In this document: one piece after another, positions 51,672-60,081 of the stretch
Numbering within the stretch: the stretch's first letter is position 1
How the letters are laid out: each line of letters begins with the position of its first letter
NCBI RefSeq assembly: GCF_014230145.1
Contig: NZ_JACHVC010000006.1
Coordinates: 62,001 to 126,000 of the forward strand
Direction of reading: 5' to 3'
DNA from: Pelagicoccus albus
Lineage (GTDB): Bacteria; Verrucomicrobiota; Verrucomicrobiia; Opitutales; Opitutaceae
DNA: 64,000 bases
Notes under the pieces: model-generated
Seen by the model: only the letters and a program-made list of their open reading frames with translations
What the model was told of the DNA's origin: nothing
Database searches by the model: none
Translations under genes and position numbers: made by a program

Positions 51672-52784
51672 ATGGACACTAGCAAGAAGCGCACTGTCGT
51701 AGTTAAAATTGGTTCCAGTCTCTTGGTTAACGATGAGACGGGTAAGCTAAGGATGGATTTTCTCTACCATCTCATGAACGACGTGGTGACAATGAAGTCC
51801 CGTGGGTTCAACGTGGTTTTAGTTTCCTCCGGCTCGGTCGCGCTCGGGCGTCGATTCGGTAAAGTGCCTCCTGATGCGAATCTAACTTTGCCCCAGAAAC
51901 AGGCGGCTGCAGCCCTTGGCCAACCGGTTTTGATGGCGGCTTATCAGAATTTTGCCAACGAGCACGATTTTCGTACCGCTCAGATCTTGATCACTCGACA
52001 CGACTTCGAGGACAGGAAGCGTTTTGTAAACGCAGAAGATACCTTCGAAGAGCTCATTGGCCAAGGGATCGTGCCAATCGTTAATGAAAACGACACTCTG
52101 GCTACCAAGCATCTGAGGGTGGGGGACAACGACCGTTTGGCCGCCAAGGTATGTCACATGGTGGAGGCTGACGACCTCGTCATTCTAACGAACGTAGGAG
52201 GAATGCTCGACGAAAATAAGAAGATCATCCCTGTGATCGAGACCTTGGATGAGAGCATCTATGCTATGGCTGGAGGGTCTTCAGGTGTGGGAACAGGTGG
52301 CATGGTCACCAAACTGCAGGCTGGTGAAATCGCTCAGGCTTCCGGTTGCCGCACACACATCACCAGCGGGGATTGCATCAATCCTGTCGTCGATGCTTTG
52401 GATGGAGAGCGGGAGCATACTGTGATCGAGTCGAACATCACGCCTGAGAGCGCAAGGCACCTTTGGATTGCTACCAGCTTGGATGTACGGGGATTCCTAG
52501 AAATTAAGGAAACTTCGTTGGACTCTCTTAAGCTCGGCCGAAGCCTTTTCTCTGAGGACCTGCAGAGTGTATCCGGTCAGTTCGGACGTGGCGATGTGGT
52601 CAGCATCAATTCCGGTGATCAGGAAGTCGCTAGGGGAATCGTGGCTTTCAACCACTTCGAGGCCCAAGCCCTTTTGGAGCGAAGGAGCCCCGATATCTTT
52701 TCAGTTCTCGGCTACAACACTCGCCCAGACATCGTTCATAAGAACGATTTGGCGTTTTTGACCGCGCCAACCGAATTGATCTAA
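51672..52784 (+). CDS. proB: Glutamate 5-kinase with PUA domain
   Basis: 370 residues. The amino-acid-kinase domain (1-265) has VVVKIGSSLLV, VSSGSVALG, PIVNENDT and NVGGMLD, ending with GTGGMVTKLQAGEIA. The C-terminal PUA domain (about 280-365) includes SVSGQFGRGDVVSI and GIVAFN. It phosphorylates glutamate in the first step of proline synthesis and is normally feedback-inhibited by proline. An AGGAGG lies 5 bases before the ATG. proC is 14 kb away; proA is not seen. A strong terminator follows at once. Confidence 0.96.
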   Translation: MDTSKKRTVVVKIGSSLLVNDETGKLRMDFLYHLMNDVVTMKSRGFNVVLVSSGSVALGRRFGKVPPDANLTLPQKQAAAALGQPVLMAAYQNFANEHDFRTAQILITRHDFEDRKRFVNAEDTFEELIGQGIVPIVNENDTLATKHLRVGDNDRLAAKVCHMVEADDLVILTNVGGMLDENKKIIPVIETLDESIYAMAGGSSGVGTGGMVTKLQAGEIAQASGCRTHITSGDCINPVVDALDGEREHTVIESNITPESARHLWIATSLDVRGFLEIKETSLDSLKLGRSLFSEDLQSVSGQFGRGDVVSINSGDQEVARGIVAFNHFEAQALLERRSPDIFSVLGYNTRPDIVHKNDLAFLTAPTELI

Positions 52785-52817
52785 AAAAGGCGCCTCAGCA
52801 GGAGGCGCCTTTTTTTG
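52783..52817. terminator. Bidirectional terminator between proB and nhaC
   Basis: An 8-bp GC stem (GGCGCCTC / GAGGCGCC) with an AGCAG loop is flanked by A6 on the left and T8 on the right, serving both convergent genes. Confidence 0.95.
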
Positions 52818-52837
52818 GGTGAGTGTTCTGGGAGCTC

Positions 52838-54340
52838 TTAGCTTGTTGCCTTGATTTCCGATTCCTTGATGGCGGGATAGCCATCTGCGATCTCTTCGTC
52901 CTCTTTTTTCCAGCGAGTCATCTCGGCTTTGGTAGCCTTGGGCGAGAAGCGTCCAGTAGCCGCATAGAGGATCCCGATACACGGAGCGATCCAACATGCG
53001 AATGCAAGGGGGATATAGAGGAGGTTCTCCATATTCCCTTTGCCGATTTCTAAGCCGAGCGCCGAGATTACAAAAGCGCCTCCGGCGTTCCAAGGGATTA
53101 AGGGTGACATCAGGGTACCTCCTTCTTCCACGGCTCGAGAGAGGTTCAAGGTCGAATAGCGGAGTCCGCGGTAGACGGGTGCGAACATTCTGCCTGGAAG
53201 GGCGATGGATAGGTAGGGGTCGCCTGCTACCAGATTAGTGGCGAATGAAGTTCCGATGGCTGCTGCTTGGATTCCTCCAAACGATTCTACCTTGCTTTGG
53301 ATCGCTCCAATTATGGTCCGAAGACAACCGGTTCGTTCTAGGACGCCGCCAAATCCGAGTGCGATCAAGATGAGGGAGATTGTCCACATCATGGACTGGA
53401 TACCGCCACGGTTCAGAAGTCCGTCGATTTCGGAGATTCCCGTTTCGATCGAGTAGCCATTGTTCGCATACTGGAATATGTCCTGGAGGGACTCGCCCTG
53501 AGCCACCATGGCTAGTATCGAGCCCAGCACGACGCCCGCGAACAGGGAAGGGATGGGAGGAAATTTTTTCAGAGCCAAGACCATTACGAGCAGAGCTGGC
53601 AAGAGCAGCCAAACAGAGATTGAAAAGCTTGAATCTAAAGCGGTCGTGATCGCTTCAATTTTCCCGAAGGACACTTCCTCATCTCCCATCAACTTGAAGC
53701 CAGCTATGAAGTAGATTGTGAGAGCGATGAGCATGGCAGGAATCGTTGTCGGTACCATGTTCTTGATGTGGGAGAATACATTGGTGCCAGTTACCGCGGG
53801 AGCGAGATTGGTCGTATCCGATAGAGGCGAAACCTTGTCGCCGAAAAATGAACCCGATACCACGGCTCCAGCTGTCCAATAGACGGGGATTTCAAACCCC
53901 GCTCCGATCCCCATCAAAGCGAGGCCGACGGTGGCTACCGTGCCCCACGACGTACCCAATGAAACGGAAACGAATGAGCAGATAAGCATGCTCGCTACTA
54001 AGAAATACTCTGGCGACAGAAGCTTAAGCCCGAAGTAGATAATGCTGGGCACAGTACCGCTAGCGATCCAGACACCGATTATCATTCCTACTGCGATGAG
54101 CACTGAAACAGAGGGAAGGGCAATCTGGATAACTCTGAAGAGCCCGCTTTCTATCTCATCCCATTTCATGCCAAGTCGAACACCGAGCAAGCTCGTTATG
54201 GCGATTCCGATCACGAGCGGAATATGCGGTTCAAACACGCCGAAGTAGAATATCTGAAGTCCGATGACTAAAAGAGTCAGAACGACGGGTGTTATTGCCT
54301 GTAATAGACTGGGCTGAATGGATCTGTTTTTTGAAGACAT
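52838..54340 (-). CDS. nhaC: NhaC-family Na+/H+ antiporter
   Basis: 500 residues from the ATG at 54340. The longer frame from 54436 adds an unlikely hydrophilic extension. About 11-12 membrane helices are present. NhaC signatures include CSFVSVSLGTSWGTVATVG and SGSFFGDKVSPLSDTTNLAPAV, with acidic residues in the core. Members exchange sodium for protons, or malate/lactate in the MleN branch, so the substrate is not fixed. A sodium-exporting role fits a marine bacterium. It is monocistronic and converges with proB. Confidence 0.9.
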   Translation of the reverse strand: MSSKNRSIQPSLLQAITPVVLTLLVIGLQIFYFGVFEPHIPLVIGIAITSLLGVRLGMKWDEIESGLFRVIQIALPSVSVLIAVGMIIGVWIASGTVPSIIYFGLKLLSPEYFLVASMLICSFVSVSLGTSWGTVATVGLALMGIGAGFEIPVYWTAGAVVSGSFFGDKVSPLSDTTNLAPAVTGTNVFSHIKNMVPTTIPAMLIALTIYFIAGFKLMGDEEVSFGKIEAITTALDSSFSISVWLLLPALLVMVLALKKFPPIPSLFAGVVLGSILAMVAQGESLQDIFQYANNGYSIETGISEIDGLLNRGGIQSMMWTISLILIALGFGGVLERTGCLRTIIGAIQSKVESFGGIQAAAIGTSFATNLVAGDPYLSIALPGRMFAPVYRGLRYSTLNLSRAVEEGGTLMSPLIPWNAGGAFVISALGLEIGKGNMENLLYIPLAFACWIAPCIGILYAATGRFSPKATKAEMTRWKKEDEEIADGYPAIKESEIKATS

Positions 54341-54568
54341 GATATGTGTATTCTCGATGAGAATACATTCTGGATTATTTGTTTTCCTTTCTGAGACAGC
54401 TCGAAGCGAGCTGCCGTAAAAGGTCCAGCGTAACAAATCATGGCTCCATGTGCGGGTTCAAGGGTATTCCTGAAATGGTCAATTTGATGGGTGACGTATA
54501 CCAACCTTATGCTGTATCCAAATTTAGGTGTCAGACGCATGTGTGACTCCTTCTTTCTAGCCGTGGAT

Positions 54569-54616
54569 TAAGTGCGATTTGCACTTATCCGCTTACAAAT
54601 TACGTGCAGAATGCAC
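54569..54616. promoter_or_regulatory. Putative tandem enhancer sites upstream of the entericidin-like gene
   Basis: Two palindromes: TAAGTGC-GATTT-GCACTTA (54569-54587, core TGCG-ATT-TGCA) and GTGCA-GAA-TGCAC (54604-54616). The centres at 54578 and 54610 are 32 bases apart, about three helical turns. They lie about 108 and 76 bases before the predicted sigma-54 start point. The core matches the sites at dps and the DUF1328 gene. Confidence 0.6.
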
Positions 54617-54659
54617 CTTTGATATGCACCTGAAAATTGGATACGGGGGATTTTCGCCG

Positions 54660-54675
54660 TGGCGCGGGAATTGCG
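54660..54675 (+). promoter_or_regulatory. Putative sigma-54 promoter of the entericidin-like gene
   Basis: TGGCGC-GGGAA-TTGCG fits the consensus with exact spacing (GG 54661-54662, GC 54673-54674). The predicted start near 54686 is only 2 bases before the ATG, so the transcript would be almost leaderless. Confidence 0.6.
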
Positions 54676-54687
54676 AATGGTTTGGCC

Positions 54688-54828
54688 ATGACTAAACCAC
54701 TCAAGTATATCCTTCTCGCTGCTGTATCTAGCCTAACCGTTATTTTCGCCACCGGTTGCTCCACTGTTGATGGAATCGGTAAAGACGTGGAGAAGCTTGG
54801 CGAGGAGGTTCAGGATGCTGCCGACTAG
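54688..54828 (+). CDS. Entericidin A/B-family small lipoprotein
   Basis: 46 residues from the ATG at 54688. A lipoprotein signal ends in a lipobox with FATGC, putting the lipidated Cys near residue 24. The mature part STVDGIGKDVEKLGEEVQDAAD has the entericidin pattern (G-x-G-x-D-x-x-x-x-G-x-x-x). In E. coli, entericidin B is a stationary-phase, sigma-S-controlled cell-envelope lipoprotein with a bacteriolytic role. Here a sigma-54 promoter and palindromes precede the gene, and a terminator follows. Confidence 0.85.
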   Translation: MTKPLKYILLAAVSSLTVIFATGCSTVDGIGKDVEKLGEEVQDAAD

Positions 54829-54875
54829 GGCAGCGATTGTATCTCAGCTCTACAAGTAAAACAACCAGCTCCGAG

Positions 54876-54917
54876 GAGCTATCAGGTGCTACGCACTTCG
54901 ATAGCTCTTTGTTTTGG
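54876..54917 (+). terminator. Terminator of the entericidin-like gene
   Basis: An 8-bp stem (GAGCTATC / GATAGCTC) with a 16-base, partly paired loop is followed by TTTGTTTTGG. Confidence 0.75.
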
Positions 54918-54957
54918 TTCTAGTGAGTGGGGCATTCTAACGCTAGCTGACAGTATT

Positions 54958-55098
54958 TCAGTCTTGTGCGTTACGGCGGCGGAAAAGTTGTTTTGCCAAC
55001 AGTTGGGACGCCGAAGCTACCGCTCCACATAGCGCGGTAATTCCCGCGATGATGGGGAGAAATATGTGTACAGCTGCGAGTAGGATGAGCTCTTCCAT
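54958..55098 (-). CDS. Possible small membrane protein, 46 residues
   Basis: An ATG at 55098 on the minus strand opens a 46-codon frame with a long hydrophobic stretch (MEELILLAAVHIFLPIIAG, then ITALCGAVASA) and a basic tail (KQLFRRRNAQD). The positive tail after two hydrophobic segments is typical of small inner-membrane proteins. No family is recognised, and no good Shine-Dalgarno is seen. It fills an otherwise empty gap. Conservation in relatives would decide. Confidence 0.4.
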   Translation of the reverse strand: MEELILLAAVHIFLPIIAGITALCGAVASASQLLAKQLFRRRNAQD

Positions 55099-55273
55099 AG
55101 GGGTGTTGGTTGAGTTTGTTATTGGACTTCAAATGAAAGAGCAAGTTAAAATAGTTGTAAATACCTATATGTAATACAGTTATCCTGTAGTGTTTATACG
55201 GAGGATTGCGTGGTCTTGTCGTTCCGGCGTTCTCTAGCTTGCCGATTAGGCTGTTTTGAAGTCGGATGCTTGG

Positions 55274-55990
55274 ATGAGTCGGAACATGTGTTACAGGTGT
55301 AATAGGCCTAGGGCGGTGTGCTGGTGTGGCCAGATCAAGCCTATGCCGTCTCGCACGAAGTTCGTGATTTTGATGCATCCGTACGAGCACCGCCGAGTGA
55401 AGCTGAATACTGGCCGACTTACCCATTTTTGCCTTGCTGACAGCGAACTGATCGTTGGCGATCGCTTCGACAATCATGACCGCGTGCAGTCCCTCATACA
55501 CGACCCGGCAAACTTTCCCGTACTTCTTTACCCAGGGAGTGATGCAAGGGACCTATCGAAAGGGGAGCTCGCCGAAGATGACTTTGTCGGGCGTCGTTTG
55601 GTGGTTTTCTTGTTAGATGGTACTTGGAGAAAGGTACGTCCCATGTTGCGGGAGAGCTTAAGCCTTCAGGCTTTGCCCAAGATCATGTTCTCGGAGGCAG
55701 CCCCCAGCCGTTATCTTTTTAAGAAACAACCGGAGCCTGGCTGTCTCTCTACCTTGGAGGCAGCTCATGAGCTCCTTTTGGTTTTGGACCGATACGGACT
55801 TGATGACTATTCGCAGCCGGACCAAATGCTCGACCTCTTCATGAGCATGCAGGTGTATCAGGTGAACCGTGAACGCGAGAATCGAAAGACCGGATCCGTT
55901 CCAAAAAAAGACCGGTCTGGTGCAAATACTCGTTTCAACCCCTCTAAACGAAGGAAGGTTTTCACCAGCCAGAAACGGGACCAAGCGTAG
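55274..55990 (+). CDS. DTW-domain tRNA-uridine aminocarboxypropyltransferase
   Basis: 238 residues from the ATG at 55274; a TTG 18 bases upstream is the alternative. The N-terminal zinc-like motif is CYRCNRPRAVCWCG, followed by KFVILMHPYEHRRVKLNTGRL-type sequence and the name-giving motif FLLDGTWRKVRPML. SRYLFKKQPEPGCLSTLEA is also conserved. The family (TapT/TuaA-like) transfers the 3-amino-3-carboxypropyl group of SAM to uridine to form acp3U in tRNA. The C-terminal 45 residues are basic and probably unstructured. It lies 44 bases before rlmF. Confidence 0.9.
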   Translation: MSRNMCYRCNRPRAVCWCGQIKPMPSRTKFVILMHPYEHRRVKLNTGRLTHFCLADSELIVGDRFDNHDRVQSLIHDPANFPVLLYPGSDARDLSKGELAEDDFVGRRLVVFLLDGTWRKVRPMLRESLSLQALPKIMFSEAAPSRYLFKKQPEPGCLSTLEAAHELLLVLDRYGLDDYSQPDQMLDLFMSMQVYQVNRERENRKTGSVPKKDRSGANTRFNPSKRRKVFTSQKRDQA

Positions 55991-56034
55991 ACGGGAGTTG
56001 GTTTAACAGCATCATCCCTTATCCTTTGTCCAGA

Positions 56035-57012
56035 ATGGATCGTTCGAGAAACAGTAAACTCCCCGGAAAATCCGGCAGCCTTCATCCCAGGAATCCGCAC
56101 GCAGGGCGGTATGACTTCGATGCGTTAAGCCAAGCGTTGCCTAGCCTTGCGCCTTTTCTTCGGAGCAATCCGAAGGGAGATCAGACGATTGACTTCAGTG
56201 ACGAGCAGGCAATACGCGCCTTGAATTCAGCCCTTTTAGCGCACCACTATGGTATCAGCCATTGGATGATCCCTGCGGGTTATCTCTGTCCAGCCATACC
56301 GGGAAGAGCCGATATGATCCACTATCTTGCGGATCTACTGGCCAGTTCAAATGGCGGAGAGGTTCCTCGAGGAAAGCAGGTTCGCGTTTTGGATATCGGT
56401 ACGGGGGCGAATTGCATTTATCCAATCCTCGGTTGTCGGAGCTACGGATGGCAATTTGTGGGAACAGATATCGACCCTGTTTCGATTAAAACAGCACGCT
56501 TGATCGTCGAAGCGAACGCATGCCTGAAAAACCAAATTAAGCTGGTTCGACAAAAAGAGCCCTCGATGATTTTCAAGGGGATAATCCGCCCCGGCGACTG
56601 GTATGAACTAAGCTTGTGCAATCCTCCTTTTCATTCCTCGGAGGGAGAGGCCAAGGCTAGTAATCTTCAGAAGCGTAAGAACCTGTCCAAAGGAAAAGGT
56701 GTCAAGAAAACGGATACGCTTAATTTTGGCGGTCAGCAGGCCGAGCTTTGGTGCGAAGGCGGTGAATTGCGCTTTCTCACGCAGATGATCCGAGAAAGTC
56801 GCGATTTTGCTCAACAGGTGGGTTGGTTCTCTAGCTTGGTCTCCAAAAGCGAAAACTTGCCTATCCTTAAGCAGGAACTGAATCGTTGGGGAGCGGCCCG
56901 AGTGGAAGTGCTTCCTATGAGCCAAGGTCAAAAGGTCAGCAGGGTGCTCGCTTGGAAGTGGGAAACGGCTGGCGGCGGCCAGAAAGGTGGCCGACCCGAG
57001 AAACGTTTTTAG
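56035..57012 (+). CDS. rlmF: 23S rRNA (adenine-1618-N6)-methyltransferase
   Basis: 325 residues from the ATG at 56035. The RlmF opening is LHPRNPHAGRYDFDALSQALP. The SAM-binding motif VLDIGTGANCIYPILG is near 120-135, and the N6-methyl motif LCNPPFHSS near 190-200. The C-terminal region GGELRFLTQMI and VGWFSSLVSKSENL is conserved. It methylates A1618 of 23S rRNA. The neighbour upstream is a tRNA-modifying enzyme, so this is a small RNA-modification cluster. Confidence 0.95.
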   Translation: MDRSRNSKLPGKSGSLHPRNPHAGRYDFDALSQALPSLAPFLRSNPKGDQTIDFSDEQAIRALNSALLAHHYGISHWMIPAGYLCPAIPGRADMIHYLADLLASSNGGEVPRGKQVRVLDIGTGANCIYPILGCRSYGWQFVGTDIDPVSIKTARLIVEANACLKNQIKLVRQKEPSMIFKGIIRPGDWYELSLCNPPFHSSEGEAKASNLQKRKNLSKGKGVKKTDTLNFGGQQAELWCEGGELRFLTQMIRESRDFAQQVGWFSSLVSKSENLPILKQELNRWGAARVEVLPMSQGQKVSRVLAWKWETAGGGQKGGRPEKRF

Positions 57013-57030
57013 AGTCCCAGTCGAAACTCG

Positions 57031-57384
57031 CTACAATTCGTCGTATTTAGCGTGGGTGCCTTTGGCTTTTTCCACGGGATACTTGGCGGCGTTTTTCTCA
57101 ATCTTAGAAGATACTGCTTTGTTTAAATCGATACCCATTTCATGGCAAAGCAGGAGAAGATATGATGCGATATCAGCTACCTCTTCTTCGATCTGAACTC
57201 GTTTCTTGGATACGGTACCCGATACTTCTTCGGGTTTTTTCCATAGGAAAATCTCTTGAAGCTCGGCGGCCTCGATCGAAAGCGCTATGGCGAGATCCTT
57301 AGGGTTGTGGAACTGCTTCCAGTCGCGATCGTCACGAAAGGCAGTGAGCTTTTCAGTTAGTTGAGAAAGAGGATCTAGTGGCAT
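57031..57384 (-). CDS. MazG-like nucleotide pyrophosphohydrolase
   Basis: 117 residues. The all-alpha NTP-pyrophosphatase core shows the metal-binding EAAELQEIF (E-x-x-E) near residue 38-46 and EEEVADIASYLLLLC (E-x-x-D) near 67-81. The length and FRDDRDWKQFHNPKDLAIALSIEAAEL, here shortened to WKQFHNPKDLA, match the RS21-C6/dCTPase-like branch. It hydrolyses non-canonical or excess nucleotides to monophosphate and pyrophosphate. It converges with rlmF and is 33 bases downstream of the TPR-like gene on the same strand. Confidence 0.9.
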   Translation of the reverse strand: MPLDPLSQLTEKLTAFRDDRDWKQFHNPKDLAIALSIEAAELQEIFLWKKPEEVSGTVSKKRVQIEEEVADIASYLLLLCHEMGIDLNKAVSSKIEKNAAKYPVEKAKGTHAKYDEL

Positions 57385-57417
57385 GCTGGGCTTTGGCGAA
57401 TGTTGAGGTTGAGGGCA

Positions 57418-57720
57418 CTAGAGCGATTCGAGAAGCTTGCGGAGTTCCGCTTCTGGACCTTCGTGGTTTTGGTCCACCGCGAGTTTTAGAGCCCGCTCCA
57501 AACTAGGTTTCGCATCTTCGTTCCGCTGCAGGGCTAATAGGCTCTTCCCCTTCAGGATTTCGGCCATCATCCAGTCGTCCTTTTTGTTGATGCAAAAGTC
57601 TAGATGCTCGATCGCCTCCTCGTGATGCTCCTCTTCGATCAAAGCTTGAGCCAAAGAGAAGCGGAAGAGTTCGTTGTTCGGATTTTTGGATACGAGGGTT
57701 TGGAAGCGTTCTGTTTTCAT
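57418..57720 (-). CDS. Small TPR-like protein
   Basis: 100 residues, all helical, with two TPR-type units: NNELFRFSLAQALIEEEHHEEAIEHLDF-like first hairpin (about 14-42) and WMMAEILKGKSLLALQRNEDAKPSLERAL-like second hairpin (about 50-80). No signal peptide. It is probably a cytosolic protein-protein interaction module; the partner is unknown. It starts 15 bases after the DinG-like helicase stop, so the helicase, TPR and MazG-like genes may be one operon. Confidence 0.75.
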   Translation of the reverse strand: MKTERFQTLVSKNPNNELFRFSLAQALIEEEHHEEAIEHLDFCINKKDDWMMAEILKGKSLLALQRNEDAKPSLERALKLAVDQNHEGPEAELRKLLESL

Positions 57721-57735
57721 AGGAAATATTGCTGG

Positions 57736-59838
57736 CTATCTTATTGGTGGTTCGCGACCAAGGTCGCTCCTACCGGGGAGTTCGCTGTGGATTTCGTGGA
57801 AACGGGCGTCGCGGTCGCCTTTGTTCATGCGGATGAATTTTGGTTTGGGCAGGCTTTGCAGAAATTGGCGGCCGTAGCTCTTGTGCAGGATGCGAGAGTC
57901 CAGAATGGTGACTACTCCCTTGTCGTCGCGGGTCCGAATGAGCCGGCCAACACCTTGGCGAAACTTGACCAAGGCCTCCGGCAAATTGAGCTCGGCAAAA
58001 GGGTTGCCACCTCGTTCTTTGATGTGCTCTGACTTCGCCTCCGCGATCGGATGAGTCGGCACGTCGAAGGGAAGGCGGGTAATGATCACTTGCTCCAGAG
58101 CCGAGCCGGGGACGTCGACCCCGGTCCAGAAACTATCGGTGCCGAAGAGGACTCCATTCCCCGCTTCGTGGAAGGCGGCGGTCATTTCGCTGCGACCCAT
58201 CCCTTGTCCTTGAGCGAAGAAGGGGCGTCCTGCGTCGAGGAATTCGTTTTGCAAGACATCAGAAACCTTTCGCAGGTCCGAGTAGCTGGTGAAGAGCACT
58301 AGGGTGCCTCCTGAAACTTTGGATACGCAGTAGCGGATGTAGTCGGTCAATACCTCGATGGCCAGCTTTTGGTCTTGCGGGGAGGGGGCTGGCACGTCGG
58401 TGGCGACGTAGATGCGAGTATTGTTTTCGTAGTCGAAGGGCGAATCGACCAGCACCGCCTTTTCATGCTCCGCCCCGATCTTCACTTGGAAGGGGTGCAT
58501 GTCGCGGGCTATCGACAGCGTCGCGCTGGTCAAGGTCACCGAAATATCCTTGTTGAAAAGTTCTTCTCGCAGATAGGGAGCGATATCGATCGGCGCGGTG
58601 CGCAAGGTGCAGATGTTTCCGGTTCGTCCGCTTTTTTCGATCCAATGCACGTGGTCTTCTTCTGCCAGATCGATGAAGCGACGAATGCCGGTATAATAAC
58701 TATGGATACGGCCGCGATGGTCCTTGATCTCGTCGTGCATTGGGCCGTCCTCGATTTTCGAAAGAATGCCGTCCATTGTCTGCACGCAGGCGCGAAGCGG
58801 ACCGACCAAGGTAGGCTCGCACCAGCCGAGTTCGGATATGCGTACGATCTTATGTTTGGCCAGGTGAGTCGCGATCAGATAGCCGAAAAATTCTTGGCAA
58901 GCCTCTTGTGCGTCGATGATGCACTGCAGCTGCTTCGGGTGAGCGAATTTTCTAACGATGCCCGATTTGCGTTTCGGATTGAAGAGCATCTTCAGTTGCC
59001 GGTCCACACCGTAGCTCGAGATACGGGCTCCGAAGTGCTCGGTGGCGACTTCCGCAGTGGTATGGGCTTCGTCGATGACGAGAAAATCGTCCGGCAAGAG
59101 GATCCCTTTTGCTCCCGGTGCGAGGCCTCCTGCATTGAGAAGGGCGAAGAGCAAAGAGTGGTTAACGATGACGACTTGAGCTTTGCGCATTTCTGCGCGG
59201 GCCCTCTGGTAGTGGCAGCTGTTGTGGTCGCAATTCTTGCGGTTGCAGGCAGAGCCCTCGGCATTGACCTGTTCCCAAACGTCGAAGTTGGGCAGCGGGT
59301 TCATCTCCTGGCGGAGACCAGTCTTGGTCGTTTCAGCCCAGACGGCGATTCGCTGCAGCTCCTCGAATTCGTCGGTCGGGAAGAGTTCGGTCTTGTTGCG
59401 AATAGCGTTGGCCAGCCGAGTAGGGCAGAGGTAGTTGCCTTTGCCAACCAGGACCGCCGACTTGAAATCCGCGTACTTCTCCAGCTCCGGAATGGCCCGA
59501 AACAGGTTGCGGCAAATCTCCAGATCCTTCCGCTGCAACTGCTCCTGAAGGGAGATGGTGTGAGAGGAAACGACGCAGGGGCGCTGGCTCTCGGTGGCGT
59601 GCACGATTCCCGGAAGCAGGTAGGCAAGGGATTTACCCACACCGGTACCCGCCTCGAAAATGAGCGGTTTGTCGAGATTCATGCCCGCTGCCACCGCCCG
59701 AGCCATTTGCTCCTGCTGAGGCCGATGCTCCAGCTTCAAGGCGTTTTGCAAGTATCCACCTTCCTCGAAGACGCGTCCTATCAGCCCCGGCAAATGGACG
59801 GAGGAAGGAGCGCTTTCTTGGTCGTTGGGAGAGATCAT
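57736..59838 (-). CDS. DinG/XPD-family ATP-dependent DNA helicase
   Basis: 700 residues from the ATG at 59838; a TTG at 59892 would add 18. Motif I is IFEAGTGVGKSLAYLLPG, motif II VIDEAHT (DEAH), and the C-lobe has LVLFTSYSDLRKV, FGTDSFWTGVDVPG and VGRLIRTRDDKG. Between I and II the cysteines CPTR...C...CNRKNCDHNSC can bind an Fe-S cluster as in DinG/XPD. It unwinds DNA with 5'-3' polarity during repair or at R-loops. The last 13 codons come from a REP-like repeat (copy B), so the C-terminus (GRSDLGRE) is repeat-derived. Confidence 0.92.
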   Translation of the reverse strand: MISPNDQESAPSSVHLPGLIGRVFEEGGYLQNALKLEHRPQQEQMARAVAAGMNLDKPLIFEAGTGVGKSLAYLLPGIVHATESQRPCVVSSHTISLQEQLQRKDLEICRNLFRAIPELEKYADFKSAVLVGKGNYLCPTRLANAIRNKTELFPTDEFEELQRIAVWAETTKTGLRQEMNPLPNFDVWEQVNAEGSACNRKNCDHNSCHYQRARAEMRKAQVVIVNHSLLFALLNAGGLAPGAKGILLPDDFLVIDEAHTTAEVATEHFGARISSYGVDRQLKMLFNPKRKSGIVRKFAHPKQLQCIIDAQEACQEFFGYLIATHLAKHKIVRISELGWCEPTLVGPLRACVQTMDGILSKIEDGPMHDEIKDHRGRIHSYYTGIRRFIDLAEEDHVHWIEKSGRTGNICTLRTAPIDIAPYLREELFNKDISVTLTSATLSIARDMHPFQVKIGAEHEKAVLVDSPFDYENNTRIYVATDVPAPSPQDQKLAIEVLTDYIRYCVSKVSGGTLVLFTSYSDLRKVSDVLQNEFLDAGRPFFAQGQGMGRSEMTAAFHEAGNGVLFGTDSFWTGVDVPGSALEQVIITRLPFDVPTHPIAEAKSEHIKERGGNPFAELNLPEALVKFRQGVGRLIRTRDDKGVVTILDSRILHKSYGRQFLQSLPKPKFIRMNKGDRDARFHEIHSELPGRSDLGREPPIR
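57752..57773 (-). repeat. REP-like palindrome, copy B
   Basis: GTAGGAGCGACCTTGGTCGCGA on the minus strand, identical to copy C. It lies inside the 3' end of the helicase gene and encodes part of its C-terminus (GRSDLGRE). Confidence 0.9.
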
Positions 59839-60081
59839 TAGCGGCGGCTGGCGTGGCTTGTTGTTAGAATTCCAAGGAATGGGGTCGAGCAAAATAGACT
59901 CTAAGCCCGACTGGAAGGAGGGCTTCCGCTGGATCTGGTGAACTTAACTGAAGGGTAGGCTGCTTGGGTGGCGTTGAATCTTGCAGCGGGTTTTTCCTCT
60001 TTCGTCTTCGAATTTGTATTCGAGAAACGCTAACGGATGTGAAAACTCACCGCTCGTCCCTCGCCATTTTTCACTCTCCTG

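Larger units (their letters stand above)
54341..54687. other. Divergent intergenic region between nhaC and the entericidin-like gene
   Basis: 347 bases without a gene. The left part should hold the nhaC promoter. The right part holds two TGCA-type palindromes and a sigma-54 promoter for the lipoprotein gene, described separately. Confidence 0.7.

Noticed and set aside
54971-55501. 176-codon minus-strand frame over the DTW gene
   Set aside because: Antisense to a conserved gene; the smaller 46-codon frame at 54958-55098 is a better candidate in the gap.
58369-59841. 490-codon open frame on the plus strand opposite the helicase gene
   Set aside because: It is an antisense shadow of the conserved DinG-like gene, with no family similarity.
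59969-59985. TGGCGT...TTGC resembling a sigma-54 promoter before the MFS gene
   Set aside because: The GG to GC distance is one base too long, and sigma-54 promoters are strict in spacing.
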